Source: Amycolatopsis anabasis
GTDB taxonomy: Bacteria; Actinomycetota; Actinomycetes; Mycobacteriales; Pseudonocardiaceae
NCBI RefSeq assembly: GCF_009765355.1
Contig: NZ_VTHK01000034.1
Location: 1 to 64,000, forward strand
Direction: 5' to 3'
Length of the DNA stretch: 64,000 bases
Shown: one piece after another, positions 58,000-64,000 of the stretch
Numbering within the stretch: position 1 is the stretch's first letter
Layout: each line of letters begins with the position of its first letter
Notes under the pieces: generated by a model
The model's database searches: none
The model's input: the letters and a program-made list of their open reading frames with translations, nothing else
What the model was told of the DNA's origin: nothing
Translations under genes and position numbers: made by a program

Positions 58000-59208
58000 A
58001 TGAGCACAGAGGGACTCTCCATACCCGGAATCTCGGTCGGCGGCCCGGGCGCGGGGGCAGCCGGTCGAGCGCGCCACCCTGCCCCTGCGAAGGCGCACCC
58101 GTTCCAGCTTCTGAGAAACAAGGCGATGGCGTCCCTGGCCGTGGACGCCGTCGCGATCGCGCTCGCCGTTCTCGACGTGTGGCTCGTCATCCCGAAGGAG
58201 GCGCAGACCTACCAGGTCGTGCTCTCCGCGATGGCCTGCGTCGCCCTGGCCGCCCGCCGGTGGGCCCCCTTCCTCGTGGTGGTGGCCACCTTCCCGGGCT
58301 TCCTGACCGGCTGGTCCCAGCTCGCCGCGATGATCGCGCTCGGCATGCTCGCCACCAAGAAGCAGATGCACTGGCAGACCTGGGTCGCCGCCGGGCTGGT
58401 CTGGGTGTGCCGGTTCGTCCAGTGGCCGCTCAACGAGTTCGCCCAGATGAGCTGGCGCGAGCACGTGCTCGACGCGATCTACGGCGTCCTCGTCGCCGGG
58501 ATGCCGGTGGCCATCGCCCTGCTGATCGGCGCCCGCGCCGAACTCTCCAAGCGGCTCGCCGAACTGGCCGCGAGCCGGGACCGCGAGCAGAAGTTGCACG
58601 CCGACGCCGTCCGCGCCGAGGAACGGGCCCGCCTGGCCCGGGAGATGCACGACGTGGTGTCCCACGACATCACCCTGATCGCCATGCAGGCCGGCATCCT
58701 CGCCGCCACCGAGAGCAGGGCCGACGCGCAGCAGACCGCGCAAATCATCCGGCAACTGAGCACGCGAACCCTGGAAGAACTGCGGTCACTCGTTGGTGTG
58801 TTGCGCTCCGGATCGGGTGATGACGGTCCGCAACCGGGCATCGAGGAACTGGCCCAGCTCATCCGGGATTGCGAGGTGCCGGTCAACCTGACCGTGGAGA
58901 GCATCCCGGACACCCTGCCCAGCAAGGTCTCCACGGCGGCCTACCGGACCGTCCAGGAATGCCTGACCAACGTGTTCAAGCACGCCCCGGGCGCGCGGGC
59001 GACCGTACGCGTGCTCGGCGAGGGCGACGCCCTGCGCGTGGAGGTCCGCAACGACCAGGCGAGCCAGCCGGCGACCCGGCTGCCGTCGGGCGGCCACGGC
59101 CTCACCGGCCTCGCCGAACGCGCTCGCCTGCTCGGTGGAAGCTTCGAAACCACCCCGACCGAGGACGGTGGCTTCCACGTGCGCGCCCGGTACCCCGTCC
59201 AGGTCTGA
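58000..59208 (+). CDS. orphan sensor histidine kinase, HisKA_3 type
   Basis: A 402-aa membrane kinase with no response-regulator gene beside it. A Gly/Ala-rich cytoplasmic N-terminus is followed by about five hydrophobic helices (residues 48-180), then the phosphoacceptor segment AREMHDVVSHDITLIAMQAG, and the ATPase N box ECLTNVFKHAPGA and G box GGHGLTGLAERARLLGG. It has the LuxR-partner (NarX/DesK-like) type, so a NarL-type regulator elsewhere is expected. Start ATG 58000. A bidirectional terminator follows. Confidence 0.92.
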   Translation: MSTEGLSIPGISVGGPGAGAAGRARHPAPAKAHPFQLLRNKAMASLAVDAVAIALAVLDVWLVIPKEAQTYQVVLSAMACVALAARRWAPFLVVVATFPGFLTGWSQLAAMIALGMLATKKQMHWQTWVAAGLVWVCRFVQWPLNEFAQMSWREHVLDAIYGVLVAGMPVAIALLIGARAELSKRLAELAASRDREQKLHADAVRAEERARLAREMHDVVSHDITLIAMQAGILAATESRADAQQTAQIIRQLSTRTLEELRSLVGVLRSGSGDDGPQPGIEELAQLIRDCEVPVNLTVESIPDTLPSKVSTAAYRTVQECLTNVFKHAPGARATVRVLGEGDALRVEVRNDQASQPATRLPSGGHGLTGLAERARLLGGSFETTPTEDGGFHVRARYPVQV

Positions 59209-59218
59209 GCAACCGGCT

Positions 59219-59248
59219 CGGCACGCCCCGCCGATCCGGGGCGTGCCG
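59219..59248. terminator. bidirectional terminator
   Basis: CGGCACGCCCC and GGGGCGTGCCG form a perfect 11-bp stem around the loop GCCGATCC, between the orphan kinase stop at 59208 and the convergent stop at 59257. Confidence 0.85.
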
Positions 59249-59256
59249 ATCGACTC

Positions 59257-60561
59257 CTAGCGCGGAGTGCCCTCGACCGGTGGCTGCCGCCGGTCGTACC
59301 AGCCGTCCTTGCCGTGCTCCCCGGTGTGGACGCCGTGATAGGTGTAGCCGTCGTACTGGTCGTACTTGGCCCCGGCGTTGCCTTCGGCGATGTCCTCGGC
59401 GTCGTTCTGCTCGTGCGTCTGCGGCTCGTAGGCGATGCCGCGCGCCGCGATGCCGATCGGGTTCGGCTTGACGCCGTCGTTGACCAGCCCGACCTTCTCG
59501 CCGAAGTCGCGGAACCTCCCGTCCGGCAGCGGGCCCTTGCGGATCTTGTCGCCGACGTTCTTGCCGATGTCGCCCGCGTTGTCGATCAGGTCGCGGCCGC
59601 GTGCGGCGCGGTCGGCTCCCTTGGCGCCGACCCGGCTCGCGTACCCGGCGACGTCGTCGGCCGCGCCGGTGATGGTGTCGGCGCCCTTGCCGATCCCCTT
59701 GCCCAGATCGTCGACCTTGGCCGCGACCTTCCCGAGGTCGCCGCCCGCAGAGGCGATCTTGGTGCCCGCGCCCGGCGCGACCTTGCCGACGGCGCCGCCC
59801 GCCTTGCCCAGTTTGGCGCCGATCTTCGCGCCGACGCTCGCGATGTCCTCGAGCACCTTGGCCAGATGCGCCCCGGCCTTGCCCAGTTTGGCGAGCAGTT
59901 TGGCGATCTTCGCGCTGATCTCGGCGACCTTCATGCCGATCCGGCCGACCGCGTAGGTGAGGTACCCGGCCACCGTGGCGCCGAACGAGATCACCGAGGT
60001 CGCGAGCGCGGCGAGCGCACCCTTGATCAACTCGGCGACGACCGCGGCGATGATGTCGCGGATGAGCGATCGGCAGGTGGCCACCATCGTGCCCGCGGTG
60101 GACACCACGGCCGCCGCGCTGCCCGCGCTGACCGACAGCGCCCGGACGCCGTCGGTCATCTCCTTCGCGGTCTGGTCGTAGGACTCGCGCGCGTCCCCGG
60201 TCCAGCTCGGCAGGTCCCGCTGGACCAGGCCGGGCACCTCCTTGGCCAGCGCGTCGAGTTCCTTCCGCACCTCGGTCCACGCGTCGGCCCCGGCCTGGAT
60301 CGCCGACGGGTCACCGGCCACCTTGTTCAGCAGGTCGGTGAGCGGGTGGAAGTGTTCGATCAGCCAGCCGACGCCCGCCGAGAGCGCGGCGCCGACCGGG
60401 TCGACCGCGACGGCGAGACCGTCCAGGGCGAGCACCCCGGCGCTGGCCGCGAACTCGCCCCAGTCCTCGTCCTGGATCGCGGCCGCGGTGGCCCGCACGG
60501 TGTCGACGACACCCGCGCCGCTGGTCGCCGTCCGGTTTTCGGCACTGTCCAGATCGGTCAT
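59257..60561 (-). CDS. large WXG100-like protein, candidate type VII secretion substrate
   Basis: A 434-aa protein that I cannot assign to a toxin or enzyme family. The N-terminal half is alpha-helical and carries a W-x-G-type turn, LPSWTGDARESYDQTAKEM (about 115-133), the hallmark of WXG100/PPE-like substrates. A hydrophobic stretch at about 165-215 (two possible membrane-spanning helices) is followed by a Lys/Ala/Gly-rich region of near-repeats such as AKIAKLLAKLGKAG and VGAKIGAKLGKAGG. The C-terminal 80 residues are polar (YDQYDGYTYHGVH) and could be a small effector domain. It is the last gene of a three-gene operon with EspC-like and YbaB-like proteins. The ATG at 60561 gives a GGGAGG ten bases upstream. 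Confidence 0.72.
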   Translation of the reverse strand: MTDLDSAENRTATSGAGVVDTVRATAAAIQDEDWGEFAASAGVLALDGLAVAVDPVGAALSAGVGWLIEHFHPLTDLLNKVAGDPSAIQAGADAWTEVRKELDALAKEVPGLVQRDLPSWTGDARESYDQTAKEMTDGVRALSVSAGSAAAVVSTAGTMVATCRSLIRDIIAAVVAELIKGALAALATSVISFGATVAGYLTYAVGRIGMKVAEISAKIAKLLAKLGKAGAHLAKVLEDIASVGAKIGAKLGKAGGAVGKVAPGAGTKIASAGGDLGKVAAKVDDLGKGIGKGADTITGAADDVAGYASRVGAKGADRAARGRDLIDNAGDIGKNVGDKIRKGPLPDGRFRDFGEKVGLVNDGVKPNPIGIAARGIAYEPQTHEQNDAEDIAEGNAGAKYDQYDGYTYHGVHTGEHGKDGWYDRRQPPVEGTPR

Positions 60562-60566
60562 CGAAC

Positions 60567-60884
60567 TCACGCCTCCCGCACGACTTTGAACGGCGATTCG
60601 TGGGCTCTTTCGGTGCCGTGGTAAAGGTCCCCGGCACCGCGCACCACCGCGGCCAGATCCCGGATGTCCTCGGCGAAATCGGCGATCTGCCGCGCCGATT
60701 CGTGGGAGACGCGGTTGGCGTCCCCGGCGAAGAGCTGGCCGACGATGCCGAAGGTCTCGATGCCGAACTGCATCGCACCGCCCTTGCCACCGGCGCCCTT
60801 GACCCGATCCGCGACGCCGTTCAGCGTCCCGCCGTGGGTCCTCAGCTCCTCGGGTTTGACCGTGTAACCCTGCCCGTCCGGCAT
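60567..60884 (-). CDS. EspC-like type VII secretion target (DUF2580-like)
   Basis: A 105-aa helical protein of WXG100/EspC-like size. It has the pattern YTVKPEELRTHGGTLNGVADRV, then a Gly-rich turn (GAGGKGGAM) in place of the W-x-G, and GIVGQLFAGDANRVSHESARQ, the conserved start of the second helix hairpin. Members are secreted by or associate with ESX systems. No ESX secretion genes are in the window. GGAGG seven bases upstream of the ATG (60884). It precedes the large WXG-like gene by 5 bases. Confidence 0.75.
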   Translation of the reverse strand: MPDGQGYTVKPEELRTHGGTLNGVADRVKGAGGKGGAMQFGIETFGIVGQLFAGDANRVSHESARQIADFAEDIRDLAAVVRGAGDLYHGTERAHESPFKVVREA

Positions 60885-60895
60885 GGTTCCTCCTT

Positions 60896-61390
60896 TCAGA
60901 ATCCGCGCTGCAGGAACGTCTGCGGCGGCTGCTCGTCATCGTCGGAGTCCACCGGTCGCGGTCGGCGAGGCCGCGCGGGCGCCGATGCGGGGCGCAGGAA
61001 GCTCGTTCCGGTTTCCTCTTCGGGTTCCGGGAGTTTCGGCATCTCGTCTTCGGCCTGCGGCAGCTGGCTGCGCAGGAACTCCACGCCGGTCTCCCCCGCG
61101 AACGGCTGGACGATCTCCACCGCACGCCGGGCGGCGGCCGTCTGGGCCTGGTTCGCGAGGTCCATGATCGCGGCCGACAGTTCGTTCGCGGACCTGCTCA
61201 TGGCGCGCTGGTTGATCGACAGGTTCCGCAACGCGCCGTTCGCGCCGACGGTGACCGTGATGGCCCGATCGGCCGAGGAAGCCGTTTCCAGGAGCGCCCC
61301 GAGTTCGTCCTGGGCCTGCCGCGACTGCTCGATCATCCGCTGCCCGGTCCGCTGCAGATCCGCCAGCCAGTCTGGCGCCGGTTGTGTCAT
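60896..61390 (-). CDS. YbaB/EbfC-like DNA-binding family protein
   Basis: A 164-aa protein. The N-terminal 100 residues match the YbaB/EbfC fold used widely in actinobacterial ESX-linked operons: TQPAPDWLADLQRTGQRMIE, then ITVTVGANGALRNLSINQRA and LSAAIMDLANQAQTAAARRA. The C-terminal tail is Glu/Pro/Arg-rich and disordered. Nucleoid association or a chaperone-like partner role is suggested by family. First gene of the operon; AGGAG eight bases upstream of the ATG at 61390; 11 bases separate it from the next gene. Confidence 0.72.
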   Translation of the reverse strand: MTQPAPDWLADLQRTGQRMIEQSRQAQDELGALLETASSADRAITVTVGANGALRNLSINQRAMSRSANELSAAIMDLANQAQTAAARRAVEIVQPFAGETGVEFLRSQLPQAEDEMPKLPEPEEETGTSFLRPASAPARPRRPRPVDSDDDEQPPQTFLQRGF

Positions 61391-61454
61391 GCAAATGCTC
61401 CTTGGTTCGCTGTGTCCTCCTCAGACACGGCGAACCAGGAACCGGTTCCGCCCC

Positions 61455-62324
61455 TTACGAATCCTTGAGACGCAGGCGAAACCAGACGACGAGCAGGCGC
61501 ACGGCGACGGCCACCAGGGTCACCGGCAACGCGAGGCGGATCGCCACCACGGCCGGATCCGCGGTCGCCGAACCCAGCAATCCGAGCACCCCGGGCAAGG
61601 CGAGCAGCACGAGGACCACCGCGGCGATCGGCCGGGCGGGACCGCTCGATTCGTCCGGTACCGGCGGCCAGCCCTTGACTTGGCGATACCGGGCGAGCAC
61701 GAGCCCGGTCAGCAATACGACGTGCCCGAGCAGCACGACGACCAGGGGCGGCCAGACCAGTGGTCCCCAGGACGAAAGCCCGGCAACCGGCGGATGGACC
61801 GGGAATCCCAGCGCTCCGGTGACGATGAGCCAGTATCCGGTCGCCATCCCCAGCGCGGGCCGCGGCCGCACGCGGGCCCGGGCGCGGCGCTCGGCGCGTT
61901 CCCCCGGCGATCGGCGGCGGATCCAGAACGGGAAGAACGCCGCGACTCCGCCGACCGAGACCAGCAGCGACCAGGCGAGTGCGCGATAGCGCGATGGTGT
62001 GTCGAGTTCGGCGACCGGGCGGCCGAGCCCGGACTTGTCCCGGTCGAACCGCTCGACCACCGGGAACTCGCGGCCCCGGTCACCGGGGCCGAGGTCCGCC
62101 GTGTCGAACGACCGCTGCTCGACGAGCCCGTCCGACCAGTGCACGGTGGTCGCGCAGGCGTGCTCGTACGGCAAGCCGAGCACGCCGACGGCATGACAGT
62201 CCTGGATGATCGCGGTGCCCGGCCGGCCGGTGAGACCGGTGTCGGTCAACTGTCCGCTTCCCCCCGCGGCGAAGAGGAAGTCGAGTACGAGCAGGAGCAA
62301 GCCCGCCCGCACGACCCCCTGCAC
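61455..62324 (-). CDS. polytopic membrane protein, unknown
   Basis: A 289-aa protein with an N-terminal hydrophobic helix (about 6-24), an extracytoplasmic domain of about 85 residues containing a Cys pair (IIQDCHAVGV, YEHACATTVHW), and four further helices. A cytoplasmic Arg-rich loop (RRRSPGERAERRARARVR) separates two of them. I do not recognise the family. It lies between rbpA and the ESX-like operon on the same strand and starts only 68 bases after rbpA. The GTG at 62324 is the best start but the frame is open further upstream, so the N-terminus is uncertain. Confidence 0.6.
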   Translation of the reverse strand: MQGVVRAGLLLLVLDFLFAAGGSGQLTDTGLTGRPGTAIIQDCHAVGVLGLPYEHACATTVHWSDGLVEQRSFDTADLGPGDRGREFPVVERFDRDKSGLGRPVAELDTPSRYRALAWSLLVSVGGVAAFFPFWIRRRSPGERAERRARARVRPRPALGMATGYWLIVTGALGFPVHPPVAGLSSWGPLVWPPLVVVLLGHVVLLTGLVLARYRQVKGWPPVPDESSGPARPIAAVVLVLLALPGVLGLLGSATADPAVVAIRLALPVTLVAVAVRLLVVWFRLRLKDS

Positions 62325-62392
62325 CAGCAGCTGCGTGACCAGCGACCGGCGGGACGCGCGTCCATCCGGTGTGTCCCCTGAGGTCAGGGAAC

Positions 62393-62734
62393 TCAGATCT
62401 CCCGACGTTGCCGCAGCCGCTCCAGGGCCTCGGCGAGGATGGCCTCACCGTCGGCGTCGCTGCGCCGCTCCTTCACATAGGCCAGGTGCGTCTTGTACGG
62501 CTCGGTGCGAGGCGCGGCAGGTGGGTTCTGCTCGTCCTGGCCACCGGGGAGCCCGCACCGCGGGCAATCCCACTCTTCGGGAATCTCCGCGTCCATCGCG
62601 AACGACGGCCGCGCTTCGTGCCCATTGGCACACCAGTAGGAAATCCGTCGCCGAGGCGCGGACTCGCCACGCTCCGATTCGCCCGACGGACCGGCACCGA
62701 CCCGGGTGCCTCGAATCGCATTACCGCCAACCAT
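62393..62734 (-). CDS. rbpA: RbpA, RNA polymerase-binding transcription activator
   Basis: A 113-aa actinobacterial protein that binds the sigma factor and RNA polymerase beta subunit and stabilises the open complex. The core carries a zinc-type pattern, YWCANGHE then WDCPRCGLPGG, and the C-terminal sigma-interaction domain ends LERLRQRREI; KTHLAYVKERRS is the basic linker region. It supports housekeeping transcription and rifampicin tolerance. Start ATG 62734. The upstream gene on the strand is secG. Confidence 0.95.
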   Translation of the reverse strand: MVGGNAIRGTRVGAGPSGESERGESAPRRRISYWCANGHEARPSFAMDAEIPEEWDCPRCGLPGGQDEQNPPAAPRTEPYKTHLAYVKERRSDADGEAILAEALERLRQRREI

Positions 62735-62789
62735 GAATCCTCACAGTTATGTGGAATCGGCGGCGCACCCCCCATAGGCACGCCCGTGC

Positions 62790-63020
62790 TCACACCTTCA
62801 GCAGCAGACCAAGGCCCACGATGCTGATCAACCAGACCGCGCCGAGCAGCAGGGTGATGCGGTCGAGGTTCTTCTCGGCCACGCTCGACCCGGACAGGCT
62901 CGACTGCATGCCGCCGCCGAAAAGCGACGACAGCCCGCCACCGCGCCCGCGATGCAACAGGACGGCGACGACCAGCAGAACGCTGGATGCGATCAACAGG
63001 ATTTGCAGGAACAGCTTCAT
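62790..63020 (-). CDS. secG: SecG preprotein translocase subunit
   Basis: A 76-aa protein with two transmembrane helices (about 3-22 and 52-73) joined by a Gly/Ser-rich loop (GLSSLFGGGMQSSLSGSS), the typical SecG layout. It helps SecA-driven export through SecYE. Start ATG 63020. It follows tpiA in the conserved gap-pgk-tpi-secG order. Confidence 0.95.
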   Translation of the reverse strand: MKLFLQILLIASSVLLVVAVLLHRGRGGGLSSLFGGGMQSSLSGSSVAEKNLDRITLLLGAVWLISIVGLGLLLKV

Positions 63021-63074
63021 CTCATCCTCGCTGTATGGCGGCCTGGACGCTCAGATTACCGGTACGCGCAACGA

Positions 63075-63860
63075 TCAGGGCAGAGGGCCACCCGCTGCGA
63101 GGGCGCAGAGTTTCGTGAATTCGTCAGCTTCGAGGCTCGCTCCGCCAACAAGCGCCCCGTCGATGTTGTCGCAAGCGACCAGATCGGCGATATTGCCCGA
63201 TTTGACCGATCCGCCGTAGAGCACCCGCACTTCGCCCGCGATCTCGGCGCCGTACTTGTCGGTCAGCGCGCCCCGGATCGCCTTGCACACCTCTTCGGCG
63301 TCCGCGGGGGTGGCCACCCGGCCGGTGCCGATCGCCCACACCGGCTCGTACGCGACCACCACGGAGGTGATCTGGTCCGCCTTGAGGCCCTTCAACCCGG
63401 CGATGAGCTGGGCCGTGGTGTGCTCGATGTGGCCACCGGCCTCCCGGACGTCGAGCTTCTCCCCGACGCACAGGATCGGTTTGACGCCGTGCTTGAGCGC
63501 GGCGCGCACCTTCTTGTTGACCAGCTCGTCGTCCTCGGCGTGGTACTCGCGGCGCTCGGAGTGGCCGACCACCACGTAGCTGCAGCCGAGCTTGGCCAGC
63601 ATCGGCCCCGAGACGTCCCCGGTGTAGGCGCCGGAGTCGTGCGGGGACAGATCTTGCGCGCCGTAGCTGAGCAGGAGCTTGTCGCCGTCCACCAGGGTCT
63701 GCACGCTGCGGATGTCGGTGAACGGCGGCAGCACCGTCACGTCCACCTTCGCGTAGTACTTCTCCGGCAGGGAGAAGGCGATCTTCTGCACCAGCGCGAT
63801 GGCCTCGAGGTGGTTGAGGTTCATCTTCCAGTTGCCGGCGATGAAGGTCTTCCGTGCCAT
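63075..63860 (-). CDS. tpiA: triosephosphate isomerase
   Basis: A 261-aa TIM-barrel enzyme interconverting DHAP and glyceraldehyde-3-P. Catalytic residues: Lys in FIAGNWKMNLN, His in VVVGHSERREYHAE and Glu in VVAYEPVWAIGTGR; the phosphate loop is VLYGGSVKSGNI. Start ATG 63860, 2 bases after the pgk stop, so translation is coupled. Part of the glycolytic gap-pgk-tpi cluster. Confidence 0.97.
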   Translation of the reverse strand: MARKTFIAGNWKMNLNHLEAIALVQKIAFSLPEKYYAKVDVTVLPPFTDIRSVQTLVDGDKLLLSYGAQDLSPHDSGAYTGDVSGPMLAKLGCSYVVVGHSERREYHAEDDELVNKKVRAALKHGVKPILCVGEKLDVREAGGHIEHTTAQLIAGLKGLKADQITSVVVAYEPVWAIGTGRVATPADAEEVCKAIRGALTDKYGAEIAGEVRVLYGGSVKSGNIADLVACDNIDGALVGGASLEADEFTKLCALAAGGPLP

Positions 63861-63862
63861 TG

Positions 63863-64000
63863 TCAGCTCTCTCCCAGGACGGCGACGCCGGGCAGTTCCT
63901 TGCCCTCGAGGTATTCCAGCGACGCTCCGCCGCCGGTGGAGATGTGCGAGAAACCGTCCTCGGGCAGCCCGAGCACGCGGACCGCGGCGGCCGAGTCGCC
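63863..64000 (-). CDS. pgk: phosphoglycerate kinase, 3' end only
   Basis: The C-terminal 45 codons of phosphoglycerate kinase running off the right edge. The visible segment DGFSHISTGGGASLEYLEG is the conserved adenine-nucleotide-binding GGGAS motif, followed by KELPGVAVL near the C-terminus. The stop at 63863-63865 is 2 bases before the tpiA ATG. Partial because of the window end, not broken. Confidence 0.95.
   Translation of the reverse strand, partial: GDSAAAVRVLGLPEDGFSHISTGGGASLEYLEGKELPGVAVLGES

Noticed and set aside
59257..60561. Polymorphic toxin call for the large WXG-like protein
   Set aside because: The C-terminal tail shows no nuclease, ADP-ribosyltransferase or deaminase motif I recognise, and no immunity-like gene follows.
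1..64000. CRISPR arrays, tRNA/rRNA genes, insertion sequences, secondary-metabolite cluster
   Set aside because: No regularly spaced repeats, cloverleaf-like sequence, transposase frame or PKS/NRPS domain was seen on either strand.

Overview
The window is a GC-rich actinobacterial chromosome segment. The best fit is a Pseudonocardiaceae member such as Amycolatopsis; this is inferred from gene content, very high third-position GC, frequent GTG/TTG starts and protein sequence character, and no database search was run. No rRNA, tRNA, CRISPR, integrase or transposase gene was seen. The left third looks like accessory genome. The right two thirds keep the gene order that I recall around Rv1436-Rv1466 of Mycobacterium tuberculosis (pgk, tpi, secG ... 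devB/pgl, opcA, zwf, tal, tkt, ctaB ... qor ... ctaA-like, ABC pair, mptB, sufR-B-D-C-S-U-T), read here in reverse.

Layout. 0.25-10 kb: a PAS/GGDEF/EAL protein with lost catalytic motifs, a BCP-type peroxiredoxin, a GNAT acetyltransferase, a frameshifted DJ-1/PfpI gene, an LCP cell-wall ligase, an alpha/beta hydrolase, a SIS protein, an ABC exporter and a polytopic GT-C-like membrane protein. 10-16 kb: a 69-aa HTH protein, an ABC-F ATPase, an acVLRF1-type peptidyl-tRNA hydrolase and a large secreted subtilase-fold protease with Glu at the usual His position. 16-21 kb: a dNTPase of the Dgt family, an EAL-CBS-GGDEF protein, and a divergent regulatory module (GntR/UTRA repressor facing a 65-aa Cys-rich protein and an XRE protein across two palindromic operators). 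21-27.7 kb: a NarL-type two-component system, snapalysin, a small membrane protein, a UbiB/ABC1 kinase-like protein, an S41 peptidase and an orphan.

27.7-34.2 kb is the SUF iron-sulfur assembly operon, sufR-sufB-sufD-sufC-sufS-sufU-sufT, with several overlapping junctions and an inverted repeat lying across the sufR start codon. Divergent from it, 34.2-39.8 kb carries mptB, an ABC-2 transporter pair, heme A synthase and a fatty acyl desaturase. 39.9-45 kb has a secreted CocE-type hydrolase, a secreted beta-propeller-like orphan, an ATP-grasp protein and quinone oxidoreductase. 45-49 kb has an FKBP lipoprotein, the RNA polymerase remodelling helicase HelD and ctaB.

49.4-57.5 kb is the pentose phosphate/glycolysis operon tkt-tal-pgi-zwf-opcA-pgl, whose last four genes are joined by 4-nt overlaps and which ends in a strong hairpin. 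An orphan histidine kinase follows, then a three-gene operon resembling type VII secretion substrates (YbaB-like, EspC-like, WXG-type large protein), a membrane protein, rbpA, secG, tpiA and the 3' end of pgk at the window edge.

Most notable for a second look: a 49-55 bp palindromic element present twice between genes; a recurrent 12-mer (TCCAAAGTGGAC / TCCACTGTGGAC and relatives) inside unrelated coding sequences; the GntR/small protein/XRE module with paired operators; the YbaB-EspC-WXG operon; the ABC-F plus acVLRF1 neighbourhood; and the SufR operator placed on the sufR start codon.
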